From contig CAKKRE010000037.1 in assembly GCA_919902505.1 (NCBI GenBank), forward strand, positions 46,447-110,446: 64,000 nucleotides of DNA, in the 5' to 3' direction. Made by a program: the position numbers and the translations under genes. Shown one piece after another: positions 18,424 through 27,112 of the stretch. The notes beneath the pieces are model-generated. The model saw only the letters and a list, made by a program, of their open reading frames with translations. It did not search any database and was not told where the DNA came from. Numbering within the stretch: position 1 is the first letter of the stretch; each line of letters starts with the position of its first letter. This DNA is from Nitrospiraceae bacterium. Its GTDB lineage: Bacteria > Nitrospirota > Nitrospiria > Nitrospirales > Nitrospiraceae.

Positions 18424-19283
18424 GGTATGGCCCAAATGGTGGTAAGGGGGCTGGCGTGCCGGCTGAGCCCGACCGGTTTCGCGCCGTACATGTCTTCGAT
18501 CGTGCGCAAGAGCCCATAGTGATCGACTTGTTCGCCGAACCGTCCCTGCCGCACCATCGGTCCCACCAGAATCGTCGGGATATGGTTGTCTGACTTTCCG
18601 TTGTCTTCATCCCAGGTGACGATCAGCAGGCTGTTGTGGGTCTCCGCCCATTGCACATAGTCGTCCAGATGAGTCCGGAGCCAGTGGTCCGCGTGCTCGA
18701 TGCGTTCCGGATCCTTGCCGTTGTGCATGTCGTTCAGTTGATTGGGGACGACCATGCTGACGGTGGGCAGGGTGTGGAAATCTGTCGGGAAGTCGGTGAA
18801 CGGACGATTGTCGATGGACGGCACGGTGTTGATCGGAGACGACTGCCAGTTGACCCACGGATTATGTTTGCGTGCATAGGCCCCTGCCACGCAATCGGTC
18901 GCGCCGACGGCCGGAAGATCTTCGGCGTAGCCGGCGAAGGTCTGGCCGGCTTGCGCCAGGGTGCTATGAAGATTCGGATCCGTTAACGCAAGTGGGCAGG
19001 TGTTCCCGTTGACTCCTTCGATGGACCCAGCGAACAAGGCGATATAGTTCGGTTGGCTGGGATGGGTGATGCCGTAGGAGTTGGTCAGCAGCGCGCCTTT
19101 GCGGGCCAGTGCGTTGAGATAGGGGGCCGACGGTGAGTCGATGATCTGGCCGAACGAATGGTTCTCCTCGATCACGATCACAATATGGTCGGGTTTGGGT
19201 AACGGGGTCTGAGCGGAAACGGATTCGGTCCGGAAGAGGAGGGCCATGCACAAAAGGAACGTGGCTATGATGCGTGTGCGCAT
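18420..19283 (-). CDS. Exported phosphoesterase (acid phosphatase / phospholipase C superfamily)
   Basis: 287 residues. A signal peptide (about 1-24, TFLLCMALLFRTESVSAQ) predicts export. The mature N-terminus has KPDHIVIVIEENHSFGQII, the metal- and nucleophile-binding start of the PF04185-type phosphoesterase family. Later motifs include THPSQPNYIALFAGS and LLIVTWDEDNGKSDNH, where Asp/His ligands are expected. Close relatives include AcpA-like phosphatases; the substrate cannot be told. The ATG at 19283 has GGAGGGG at good spacing; an upstream in-frame start adds a non-conserved extension. It lies 16 bases downstream of the ABC exporter gene, probably co-transcribed. Confidence 0.83.
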   Translation of the reverse strand: MRTRIIATFLLCMALLFRTESVSAQTPLPKPDHIVIVIEENHSFGQIIDSPSAPYLNALARKGALLTNSYGITHPSQPNYIALFAGSIEGVNGNTCPLALTDPNLHSTLAQAGQTFAGYAEDLPAVGATDCVAGAYARKHNPWVNWQSSPINTVPSIDNRPFTDFPTDFHTLPTVSMVVPNQLNDMHNGKDPERIEHADHWLRTHLDDYVQWAETHNSLLIVTWDEDNGKSDNHIPTILVGPMVRQGRFGEQVDHYGLLRTIEDMYGAKPVGLSRHASPLTTIWAIP

Positions 19284-19299
19284 GTGAAGCCCCTCCGCG

Positions 19300-21030
19300 T
19301 TACACGGGCAGTTCGCTGAGTCGCAGGGTATAGAGATAATGATAGAGGCCCCGCTGCTCCAGCAGGGCGGCATGGGTCCCTTCTTCCACGATCTTGCCCT
19401 TATTCAGGACCAGAATTCGATCGGCGCGCTGAATGGTGCTGAGCCGATGCGCCACGACGAAGGTGGTACGGTTGACCATCAGACGCTCCAGCGCTTCCTG
19501 GACCAGCCGTTCGGACTCCGTATCCAGGGCGGAGGTGGCCTCGTCGAGCAGGAGAATTCTGGGATTCTTCAGAATGGCTCGCGCAATCGCGACCCGTTGG
19601 CGTTGACCGCCTGAGAGGTTAATGCCCTTCTCCCCGACGATCGTTCGATAGCCGTCCGGAAATCCCACGATGAACTCATGGGCATGCGCGGCCTTGCTGG
19701 CGGCGATCATCTCTTCTTCGCTGGCGTCTTCACGTCCATAGCGAATATTGTCCCGGATGGGCCCGCCGAACAGGATCGTATCCTGCGGCACCAGGGCGAT
19801 CTGCCGGTAGAGGCTGTCGAGCCGAACGTCTTTGACATCGTGGCCATCCACCGTGAGCCGTCCGGCGGTCGGGTCGTAGAATCGGTGCAAGAGGTTCATG
19901 ATCGTCGTCTTGCCTGATCCGGTCGGTCCGACGATCGCAATCAACTCGCCCGGCTTGGCCTCGAAGGAGAGGTCGGACAGGATCGGCTGCCGGGGATCGT
20001 AGGCGAAGCTGATGTGTTCCGCGCGCACATGACCACGGATGGGCGGCAGGTCGACGGCACCAGGGGCGTCGGCGATTTCGGCATGGGTGTCGAGAATCTC
20101 AAAGACGCGCTGCATCGCCCCTTGGGCTTCCTTGATTTGCGCGAACACACGGGCTGCCGATCCGAACGGTCCGATCAGAATGCCTGCAAACAGCACGAAG
20201 GCAAACAGGTCGCCGGGGGACACCGTTCCGTCGATGACCTGCCGTCCTCCGTACCACAAGACGAGGGCGGCGGCGGCAAAGGTGACGAAGATGATCGTCG
20301 GCACGAACCAGGCCATGATGGTTGCACGGCGCAGTGACAGCTCCATCGCGGACTGGACCTGAGCCACGAACCGTTCTTCTTCCCGTTTCGTTTGGACGAA
20401 GGATTTCACGACGCGGATCCCTGCAATGACTTCTTCGACCAACGTGCTGACGGAGGCGGTTTGGTCCTGGATTTTGGTGGACAGCGCCCGGAGTCGCCGC
20501 CCGAACAGTTTGGCCACGACGACCAGCATCGGGAGCAGCACCAGAATGAGCAGGCAGAGTTGCCAGTTCATGGCGAACAGGAAGCCCGCGCCGCCGATGA
20601 AGGTGACGATTTGTTTGGCGGCGTCGATGGGCGTATCGGTCACGACGTTCTGAATGACGGTGACATCGTTCATGAGGCGGGACATCAATTCGCCGGTTCG
20701 GCGCTTCGAGAAGAAGTTGACCGACAGCGTCTCGAGATGTGCGAAGAGATGGATCCGGAAATCGGCCATCACCCGTTGGGAGACCCAGGCGGTGAGGTAA
20801 CTGTGTCCCATCGAACATAACCCCTGGATCAAGACCAAGCCCAACAAGAGCAGGATCATTTCTGTCATGCGCGCGGCATCGTGCTGGACGGTGATGACGT
20901 CCCAAAGGGTGCCGCCTAAGCGAAGGAGGGCAAGGTTGATGGCGGCGACAGCCATGACCATGACGGCAGCCGCCATCATTCGGGGGACGTAGGGCTTGAG
21001 GAAGGGGTAGAATCGGTTAAACGAGAACAT
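19300..21030 (-). CDS. ABC exporter, fused membrane and ATPase domains (MsbA-like)
   Basis: 576 residues, the usual length for a half-transporter dimer. Six helices occupy about 15-310, with a substrate-handling segment SRLMNDVTVIQNVVTD. The nucleotide-binding domain has Walker A (GPTGSGKTT), signature INLSGGQRQRVAIARAILK, Walker B (RILLLDEATSALD) and the H-loop (VAHRLST). MsbA relatives flip lipid A-core or other lipids and lipophilic compounds outward. Start 21030 is chosen because a GTG 16 codons upstream extends it by unconserved residues. An MsbA role is plausible, but many exporters share this architecture. Confidence 0.88.
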   Translation of the reverse strand: MFSFNRFYPFLKPYVPRMMAAAVMVMAVAAINLALLRLGGTLWDVITVQHDAARMTEMILLLLGLVLIQGLCSMGHSYLTAWVSQRVMADFRIHLFAHLETLSVNFFSKRRTGELMSRLMNDVTVIQNVVTDTPIDAAKQIVTFIGGAGFLFAMNWQLCLLILVLLPMLVVVAKLFGRRLRALSTKIQDQTASVSTLVEEVIAGIRVVKSFVQTKREEERFVAQVQSAMELSLRRATIMAWFVPTIIFVTFAAAALVLWYGGRQVIDGTVSPGDLFAFVLFAGILIGPFGSAARVFAQIKEAQGAMQRVFEILDTHAEIADAPGAVDLPPIRGHVRAEHISFAYDPRQPILSDLSFEAKPGELIAIVGPTGSGKTTIMNLLHRFYDPTAGRLTVDGHDVKDVRLDSLYRQIALVPQDTILFGGPIRDNIRYGREDASEEEMIAASKAAHAHEFIVGFPDGYRTIVGEKGINLSGGQRQRVAIARAILKNPRILLLDEATSALDTESERLVQEALERLMVNRTTFVVAHRLSTIQRADRILVLNKGKIVEEGTHAALLEQRGLYHYLYTLRLSELPV

Positions 21031-21133
21031 GGGTGTTAGGACAATCGTTTCAGAGAGGGCAGGCCTGTAGCGTATCACCGTTGGTGGCGGCGATACGCAT
21101 ACGACATGACCTTCGTGATGAGGTGAGATCGCC

Positions 21134-21352
21134 CTAGAGCTGAGCGATGGACTCGATCAAGTTCTTATTGATCGCCACGAAGTCCGACCGATCCTTATCG
21201 TTGATCAACACGTCAGTCAGGCTGATGAACAGCCGCTGTTCTTCGTTGATCGCGTCGGACACACGATTGCGCATGGGCGGGATGAGGAAATCCCCGACGT
21301 ACACACAGTTCACCGTTCGAACGCGGATGCGAACTTTTTTTCCTTCGGGCAC
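21134..21352 (-). CDS. Small conserved-type hypothetical protein (72 residues)
   Basis: GTG start at 21352 preceded by GGAGGG. Sequence features: a basic start (PEGKKVRIRVRT), a hydrophobic stretch with GDFLIPP, RVSDAINEEQRLFISLTDVL, and a C-terminal FVAINKNLIESIAQL. No membrane helix or cysteine pair. The layout suggests a small beta-rich fold reminiscent of short PilZ-like or DUF6812-type proteins, but I cannot name it with confidence. It is followed upstream on the same strand by the 31-residue basic protein, 32 bases away. Confidence 0.6.
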   Translation of the reverse strand: MPEGKKVRIRVRTVNCVYVGDFLIPPMRNRVSDAINEEQRLFISLTDVLINDKDRSDFVAINKNLIESIAQL

Positions 21353-21383
21353 GGATCCCTCCGTCCATTATGTCGTGATGGGC

Positions 21384-21479
21384 TCAGCTCTTGCGACGCA
21401 AGAATTTCTGACGCCGGCGCAACTTTTTATACTTGTGCTTGCGCATCTTCTTCCGGCGTTTCTTGAGGACACTCGCCAT
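21384..21479 (-). CDS. 31-residue basic AURKAIP1/COX24-domain protein (ribosome-associated type)
   Basis: A very small gene: ATG at 21479, stop TGA at 21384. The peptide begins MASVLKKRRKKMRKHKYKKL and ends RRRQKFLRRKS; about 60 percent is Lys or Arg. The pattern S-V-x-K-K-R-R-K-K-M-R-K-H-K-x-K-K-L is the core of the AURKAIP1/COX24 domain, shared with mitochondrial mS38 and with tiny bacterial ribosome-associated proteins. It probably binds rRNA on the small subunit. GGAG is 9 bases upstream of the ATG. The gene is missed by most length cutoffs. The composition and motif make chance unlikely. Confidence 0.85.
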   Translation of the reverse strand: MASVLKKRRKKMRKHKYKKLRRRQKFLRRKS

Positions 21480-21654
21480 ACATTCAATCTCCAACTGCTA
21501 GGCGCGGGAGTCTAGTGGGTTTCAGTCCAAAATGCAAGCCAAGATTATGACGTGTTGCATGTCGATAGGCCGCATAACCGTCTGCAGGCGGCGATTGAAC
21601 GTGAGGCGAGCCACTCAGCTTGACCTCTTTCCGCCAAGGTTCCTATACTGCGCC

Positions 21655-22170
21655 ATGATTGAATCTTGCCCGCCGATTTCCCTTCGTCTCGGTCGCGTTT
21701 TCCTTGCGCTGCTGCTGATCATGACTGTGGGTTGTGCAGGAAAAACCCTTCAGTATAAGGACGATCACGACCGTATTCTCCGTATCGACCAGGCCGTGGA
21801 GTCGCTCCGTAAATCCTACGTAGAACGGGATCGTAGTGCGCTGGAGGCGTTGCTCCTCCCGTCGGGAAATCTGGATCAGGTGCAACGTGAAATTCACGCC
21901 GACTTCGATACCTTTCGCGACATTCAGTTGGAGTTTTCCATCGAGCGTATCTTGATCGAAGGGGACAATATCGATGTGTTTGTCCATTGGCAGGGCCAGT
22001 GGAAACGGGATCCTGCCGAGGTGGGTACGCGCCAGCGTGGCCATGGGCGGTTGGCCTGGGTCGGCACACAGTCCATTCTACTTCGGGAAGCTCAGGGCGA
22101 TCTGCCCTTCGGCATGGGTGCGCGCGCCAGCGTGGGTGAAGACCCTGCACGCGGCCAAGCCAAGCCATAG
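21655..22170 (+). CDS. Small lipoprotein with NTF2-like body
   Basis: 171 residues. The N-terminus SLRLGRVFLALLLIMTVGC gives a lipobox (TVGC) with the lipidated Cys near residue 27. The body starts with a helix DQAVESLRKSYVERDRSALE, then LLLPSGNLDQVQREIHADFD. It is followed by strands IQLEFSIERILIEGDNIDVF and a WVGTQSILLREAQGD strand typical of NTF2-like folds. An upstream in-frame ATG at 21532 would add about 41 residues before the signal peptide, so 21655 is preferred. Two bases separate it from nadB, implying co-transcription, although no functional link to NAD synthesis is evident. Confidence 0.75.
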   Translation: MIESCPPISLRLGRVFLALLLIMTVGCAGKTLQYKDDHDRILRIDQAVESLRKSYVERDRSALEALLLPSGNLDQVQREIHADFDTFRDIQLEFSIERILIEGDNIDVFVHWQGQWKRDPAEVGTRQRGHGRLAWVGTQSILLREAQGDLPFGMGARASVGEDPARGQAKP

Positions 22171-22172
22171 TC

Positions 22173-23849
22173 ATGTCTGCCAGACTGTCTTCCCCAAAAA
22201 TTGAAACAGACTTTCTCGTGGTCGGTAGCGGCGTCGCAGGACTGCGCGCGGCAATCGAGCTGAGCCGGGCCGGGCGTGTCTTGATGTTGACCAAGGGGCA
22301 TCCTCTGGAAAGTAATTCCATGTATGCCCAGGGCGGCGTCGCGGTGGCGTTGAGCGAGGAAGATGATGTCGGCAGCCATTTGACCGATACGCTGAAGGCC
22401 GGCCATGGGTTGTGTCGACGGGAAGCCGTGCGTGTGTTGGTCGAAGAAGGGCCGGAACGGATCCAGGAACTGATCGCCTGGGGCGCGAAATTCGACAAGA
22501 TCGGAAAGCGTTTCGCATTTACGCGTGAGGCGGCCCACAGCCGGAGCCGCATTCTGCGCGCGCGAGGCGATGCCACGGGCAACGAGATGGTGCGCGCGCT
22601 CATGAGCTATGCCGCGAGGCAGCCGCGCATTCAACGGTTGGATCGGCGATTCACGGTCGACCTGGCGGTCGTCGACGGGCGCTGTTGCGGCGCCATTGTG
22701 CTGAATGAGATGACAGGCGAACGCACGGTGTTACCGGCCAGTGCCGTGGTGTTGTCGACCGGTGGCGCCGGGCAGGTCTATGCGCGGACGACGAATCCGG
22801 GCAACGCGACGGGAGATGGCATGGCGATGGCGCTCCGGGCCGGGGCGTTGTTGATGGATATGGAGTTCGTGCAGTTTCATCCCACCTCGCTGTATCTGCC
22901 GTCGAGTCCGCCGTTTCTCCTGTCGGAGGCCATTCGGGGAGAAGGTGGCCAGCTTCGCAATATCAAAGGCGAGTTGTTCATGCATCGCTATCATCCGGAC
23001 GGCGCGCTCGCCCCGCGCGATGTGGTGTCGCGGGCGATCTGGTCCGAAATGGCGGCAACACGCGCGCGCCATGTGTATCTGGATGTGACGCATCTAGGCG
23101 CCGCCTTTGTGAAGCGGCGATTCCCCACCATCTATGCGACCTGCCTGCGGTACGACATCGACATGACCGAAGAATGGATCCCTGTCTCCCCCAGCGCGCA
23201 TTACATGATGGGCGGTGTCTGGACGGATGTGCAGGGCGCGACGACGTTGCCCGGCTTGTTTGCGGCGGGCGAGGTCGCCTGCAGCGGCGTGCATGGTGCG
23301 AATCGTTTGGCCAGCAACTCGTTACTGGAAGGGCTGGTCTTCGGTATGCGGGCCGCGCAATCCGCGGTGGCCCATGCAGGACAATTCACAGGGCCGGTGA
23401 ACATGCCTCACCTGGAAGAACTCGAGCAGGGCCGGCCGACGGACTTCGACGATCCCGAGAAGTTGCGAAGCTCACTGCGTCGCTTGATGTGGGGGAAGGT
23501 GGGGCTCGTGCGCTCAGGAGAGTCGTTGATCAGTGCCTCCGCACAATTGGGGAGGTGGATGCGCCTGCTGACCAAACCGTTTGCCTCACGCGCGGCCCTG
23601 GAAGTCAAAAACATGGTACAGGTCGCGCGTGGCATTACCGACGCGGCGCTGTGGCGAGAAAACAGTGTCGGGGCCCACTACCGTTCGGATTTTCCGGAGG
23701 CCAACCGGCCTGGCTGGCGACAACATAGCCAGTTGTTGTTTGCGGACGGGCTGACTAGCGGGTCGGCATTGAAGGAGCGAGCGCTCGTGCTTTCGCCCCC
23801 AGCGCCTGTGCGCGGTAAGCCCGGGAAGAAGAAAGCCGGTCGTTCGTAA
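22173..23849 (+). CDS. nadB: L-aspartate oxidase
   Basis: 558 residues. This FAD enzyme oxidises L-aspartate to iminoaspartate, the first step of de novo NAD synthesis, using O2 or fumarate. The dinucleotide-binding N-terminus reads DFLVVGSGVAGLRAAIELSR. The substrate and FAD segments NSMYAQGGVAVALSEEDDVG, VQFHPTSLY and EAIRGEGGQLRN are family hallmarks. GEVACSGVHGANRLASNSLL closes the FAD domain. A C-terminal helical domain follows, with a basic tail (GKPGKKKAGRS). Close spacing to the lipoprotein upstream. The last 95 bases overlap the convergent lytic transglycosylase. nadA and nadC are not in the window. Confidence 0.95.
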   Translation: MSARLSSPKIETDFLVVGSGVAGLRAAIELSRAGRVLMLTKGHPLESNSMYAQGGVAVALSEEDDVGSHLTDTLKAGHGLCRREAVRVLVEEGPERIQELIAWGAKFDKIGKRFAFTREAAHSRSRILRARGDATGNEMVRALMSYAARQPRIQRLDRRFTVDLAVVDGRCCGAIVLNEMTGERTVLPASAVVLSTGGAGQVYARTTNPGNATGDGMAMALRAGALLMDMEFVQFHPTSLYLPSSPPFLLSEAIRGEGGQLRNIKGELFMHRYHPDGALAPRDVVSRAIWSEMAATRARHVYLDVTHLGAAFVKRRFPTIYATCLRYDIDMTEEWIPVSPSAHYMMGGVWTDVQGATTLPGLFAAGEVACSGVHGANRLASNSLLEGLVFGMRAAQSAVAHAGQFTGPVNMPHLEELEQGRPTDFDDPEKLRSSLRRLMWGKVGLVRSGESLISASAQLGRWMRLLTKPFASRAALEVKNMVQVARGITDAALWRENSVGAHYRSDFPEANRPGWRQHSQLLFADGLTSGSALKERALVLSPPAPVRGKPGKKKAGRS

Positions 23850-24420
23850 GGAAGGTGCGGTAGTATCGAAGCACTTTTTGGACATACTGCCTGGTTTCCG
23901 GGATAGGAGGAAGCCCTCGGTAGCGCTCCACGGCATGCTCGCCCGCATTGTAGGCCGCCAAGGCCAGCGGAAGATTTCCGTTAAACCGATCCAGCAGCTG
24001 TCTGAGATATTTCGTCCCGCCGCCGATATTCTGATCCGGATTGTACGAATCCCGCACATCCAAGCGCACAGCTGTTTGCGGCATCAGCTGCATCAGGCCG
24101 ATCGCCCCGGCGCGTGAGACCGCCTGCGGGTCGAAGTCGGATTCCGTCTTGATCACCGCGCGAATCAGGGCCGGATGGAGGCGATGGGCTCTGGAATGTC
24201 GCGCAATCACCGGCTCCAATTCCCTGTCCGAGATGACCGTGCGCGAGCGAGCCAGTTCAGCAATCACCCGTCTGTATCGAGGATCGTTCGGCACGTTGGT
24301 GAGAGAAATGGTGCCGTTGGCATCGATGTACTGATAGACGTCGGCCCGGCTGGGGAGGGCGCTCAGGAGCAGTGCCGCGGCAACTGAGAAGAGGGCTGCT
24401 GTGCGGCTGAAATGGGCCAT
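23755..24420 (-). CDS. Lytic transglycosylase with N-terminal DUF4124-like segment
   Basis: 221 residues. Signal peptide at 1-26 (ending PSRA). A short DVYQYIDANGTISLTNVPND segment of DUF4124 type, seen in many exported proteins, follows. Next is an SLT domain (about 80-190) with catalytic Glu93 in VIKTESDFDP, then GAIGLMQLMPQTA and LALAAYNAGEHAVERY. It cleaves the MurNAc-GlcNAc bond of peptidoglycan to a 1,6-anhydro product in the periplasm. The ATG at 24420 begins the signal peptide; an ATG at 24456 would add 12 residues. The 3' end overlaps nadB by 95 bases, tail to tail. Confidence 0.88.
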   Translation of the reverse strand: MAHFSRTAALFSVAAALLLSALPSRADVYQYIDANGTISLTNVPNDPRYRRVIAELARSRTVISDRELEPVIARHSRAHRLHPALIRAVIKTESDFDPQAVSRAGAIGLMQLMPQTAVRLDVRDSYNPDQNIGGGTKYLRQLLDRFNGNLPLALAAYNAGEHAVERYRGLPPIPETRQYVQKVLRYYRTFLTNDRLSSSRAYRAQALGAKARALAPSMPTR

Positions 24421-24513
24421 CTGGATTGCGGATCCCGTGCAAGAACTGAATCCCATTGTGATGTCTCAACCGTAGCATCGGACCCCCGACCTGTCAAAAA
24501 ACGTTGTCCCTGA

Positions 24514-24528
24514 CTAGCCCGATTATTC
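24514..24528. repeat. Solitary end related to the 12266 repeat element
   Basis: CTAGCCCGATTATTC matches the terminal CTAGCCCGCATTATTC of the element at 12266 with one base missing. No partner end is found within 200 bases, so it is a relic or chance similarity. Confidence 0.35.
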
Positions 24529-24571
24529 CCGCGTAACTCATTGATACTATGGATATGCATTGCCATATTCG

Positions 24572-25453
24572 TTACGAGGCTGGCTCAAGAAACCTCGTTC
24601 GGCTGTCGGCGAATCGCGTCTGCAGCCGACGGGTCAGCGGCCCCGGCCGTCCATCGCCGATGGCAAACGAATCGACCCTGCTGACCGGCATGATTTCCAT
24701 ACTGGTATTGGTCAAAAAGCATTCATCTGTGCGTTGAAGGTCGGCGACGTGATAGTGACCTTCCCGGACGGGTACCCCCTCTTCTTGCGCGAGGGTCATG
24801 ACGATGGTTCTCGTGATGCCGTCCAGGATGCCGCAGTCCAGTGCCGGGGTATGGAGGGTGTTGCCGGAGATGAAAAAGAGATTGCTGACGGTGCATTCGG
24901 TCAGCTCGTCTTTCCAATTCAAGAACAGGCTGTCGAAAGTGCCGGCCGCAATCGACTCACGTTTGGCGAGAATGTTGTTGAGGAAATTAGTGGATTTAAT
25001 CTGAGGAGACAGCGCCTCGGGCAGATTCCGTCTGGTTGTGGCGACGGTCAGCGACACACCATCGCGTGAGAGGATGGGAGGAGAGGGGTGGAGCGGCTTT
25101 GCCATGATGACCACCGTGGCCCGCGGGCACAGACTGGGATCCAGGCCGATTTCCCCCGCGCCGCGGGAGACGGTGATCCGGAGGTACGCATCCGTCTGGT
25201 CGTTGCCGACTCCGTTCCGGCGCATCGCTTCATGGAGCAACTCCGGCCATTGCGACTCCGGGATAGGAATGTCCAGGCCGATGGCTTCGGCGGAGCGCCG
25301 GAGTCTGGCCAGGTGCTGGTCGCGCATGAAGATGCGGGATCCATAGGAACGAAGGGTTTCGTACACGCCGTCACCGTAGAGAAATCCATGGTCGAACACG
25401 GAGACCACAGCCTCTTCCTTACGTACAAACCGATCATTGAGAAACACCCACAT
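24572..25453 (-). CDS. pabC: Class IV aminotransferase-fold enzyme, probable 4-amino-4-deoxychorismate lyase
   Basis: 293 residues with the PLP-dependent fold-type IV pattern. It begins MWVFLNDRFVRKEEAVVSVF and has HGFLYGDGVYETLRSYG. The PLP lysine is in QIKSTNFLNNILAKRES, and the C-terminal ECTVSNLFFISGNTL holds the cofactor-binding Glu. D-amino-acid and branched-chain aminotransferases share this fold, so sequence alone is ambiguous. The ATGA overlap with the chorismate-using PabB gene argues for the lyase that releases p-aminobenzoate and pyruvate for folate synthesis. Confidence 0.8.
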   Translation of the reverse strand: MWVFLNDRFVRKEEAVVSVFDHGFLYGDGVYETLRSYGSRIFMRDQHLARLRRSAEAIGLDIPIPESQWPELLHEAMRRNGVGNDQTDAYLRITVSRGAGEIGLDPSLCPRATVVIMAKPLHPSPPILSRDGVSLTVATTRRNLPEALSPQIKSTNFLNNILAKRESIAAGTFDSLFLNWKDELTECTVSNLFFISGNTLHTPALDCGILDGITRTIVMTLAQEEGVPVREGHYHVADLQRTDECFLTNTSMEIMPVSRVDSFAIGDGRPGPLTRRLQTRFADSRTRFLEPAS

Positions 25454-26937
25454 CAGCGGCCAGCCTCCAGTATTTTGAAAAATGCGCCCGCTTTGGCGAG
25501 CGTTTCATCATATTCGCGGTCGGGATCCGAGTCGGCCACAATGCCGGCCCCGACCTGCAGATACCCTCTGTTCTTGGTCAGCACGAGCGTACGAATGAGA
25601 ATGTTCAGATCCAGGTCGCCGTTCCAACTGAAATACCCCAGTGCGCCGGTATAGAGTCCACGCCGTACCGGCTCCAGTTCTTCGATGATTTCCATGCAAC
25701 GGAGTTTAGGGACACCGGTGATCGTTCCGCCGGGGAACACGGCTTTCACAAGGTCGAGGGGTGAGACGCCCGGTTGCAGGGTGCCGACCACGTCTGACAC
25801 CAGGTGGCTGACATGCGAATACTGTTCGATGGTCATGAACTCATCGACCCGCACCGAGCCGTAGCGGCAGACCTTTCCGAGGTCGTTGCGTTCGAGATCC
25901 ACCAGCATCACATGTTCGGCGCGTTCCTTAGGATTGGCAAGCAATTCCGCGCGCAGCAGCTGGTCCTGTCGCACACCGGTGCCTCGCGGCCTGGTGCCGG
26001 CGATGGGTCTGGTGCTGGCCTGTGAGCCGGTCAGCCGCACGAGCCGCTCAGGGGAGCTGCTGACGAGGCTGAGGTCAGCGAATCGGACGAGCCCCGCGAA
26101 CGGCGCAGGGTTGACCCGGCGAAGGCGGCGATAGAGCTCGGTTGAGTATCCCTCGAATCCGGTAGGTGACGCGGCGGCGTTCAGATCGAGCGTAAAGCGG
26201 TGCGACAGATTGGCCTGATAGATATCACCGGCGGCGATATAGTCCTGGCAACGCCGCACACGAGTTTTGTAGGCCTCGCGCGATTGGCTGGGCACAAAGA
26301 TGGTTTGAGTGGGCCAGGGCGAGGAGGTAAGGGGCGCGACCGGGCTTGTGAGGCGGGCGTCCAGCTCAGCCAGCCGGTCACAGCCTTCGCGATAGAGTTT
26401 CTCCCGCGGCTCCGCCTGAAATCGGGACAGAGGGGGGCAATACATCAGGTAGAGCTGTCGCGTATGGTGATCGACCGCGGCCACGACGTCGAAAAAGGCC
26501 ATGTGCAGTTCAGGGAGGTGGAGATCGTCGGCGGCTAGGGTCGGCAGTAATTCGAACGAACGAACGAGGTCGTAACTGAGGTATCCGACCGCGCCGCCAT
26601 AAAACGGCGGGAGGCCTTCCGGTTTGGTAATGGTCGATCCGGCGAGCGCCTGTTGGAGGGCCTGAAGGCCGGAACCTTGATAGTGCCGGATCTGTCCCTC
26701 GGTCTCGATCCGGTATCCCTGCGCGCGGCTTGTCAGGGTGAGATAGGGGTCGCGTCCGAAAAATGAATAACGCGCGGTGGTGGCGGTGCCGTTGGCGCTT
26801 TCCAGGAGAAACGAGGGACGTTCGGCCGGGGCCAGCCGACAGTACAACTCGAACGCGTCGACATCCGGTTGTGGACGCACGACCACCAGCGGTTGCGGCG
26901 GTCCGCTCAGGAATGCCTGGTGAGAGGAAAAACTCAT
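25453..26937 (-). CDS. pabB: Chorismate-binding enzyme, probable aminodeoxychorismate synthase component I
   Basis: 494 residues, the usual size for PabB or TrpE. C-terminal catalytic signatures: TRPIAGTRPRGTG, HVMLVDLERNDLGKVCRYGS, FPGGTITGVPKLRCMEIIEE and YTGALGYFSWNGDLDLNILI. The motif is PIAGT, as in anthranilate synthase and some PabB enzymes, instead of PIKGT with the catalytic Lys of E. coli PabB. The assignment to p-aminobenzoate synthesis rests on the overlapping pabC. The amidotransferase subunit is not adjacent. ATG at 26937 is chosen; a start 17 codons upstream is possible. Confidence 0.82.
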   Translation of the reverse strand: MSFSSHQAFLSGPPQPLVVVRPQPDVDAFELYCRLAPAERPSFLLESANGTATTARYSFFGRDPYLTLTSRAQGYRIETEGQIRHYQGSGLQALQQALAGSTITKPEGLPPFYGGAVGYLSYDLVRSFELLPTLAADDLHLPELHMAFFDVVAAVDHHTRQLYLMYCPPLSRFQAEPREKLYREGCDRLAELDARLTSPVAPLTSSPWPTQTIFVPSQSREAYKTRVRRCQDYIAAGDIYQANLSHRFTLDLNAAASPTGFEGYSTELYRRLRRVNPAPFAGLVRFADLSLVSSSPERLVRLTGSQASTRPIAGTRPRGTGVRQDQLLRAELLANPKERAEHVMLVDLERNDLGKVCRYGSVRVDEFMTIEQYSHVSHLVSDVVGTLQPGVSPLDLVKAVFPGGTITGVPKLRCMEIIEELEPVRRGLYTGALGYFSWNGDLDLNILIRTLVLTKNRGYLQVGAGIVADSDPDREYDETLAKAGAFFKILEAGR

Positions 26938-27018
26938 GAACCTGCGTTTTAGAGGGGTGCCATACTCGAAGAAATGACTATACCGCATCGAGCGGCCGGG
27001 TCATAGGTGGCCAACTTC

Positions 27019-27048
27019 TTGACAAGCCCCCAGCGAATTTGCTTGAAT
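27019..27048 (+). promoter_or_regulatory. Probable promoter of the F0 operon
   Basis: TTGACA at 27019-27024 and TTGAAT at 27043-27048, spacing 18. The -35 lies in the 13-mer TTCTTGACAAGCC, also found at the zapB promoter. If real, transcription begins near 27055, which excludes the ATG at 27047 as the start of the first gene. Confidence 0.5.
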
Positions 27049-27112
27049 GGCGCGCCCGCCGATGGGTGCACTCTCTCCGATTGCGCTGAGGAGTGCCGCA
27101 CGTGAGCATCTG

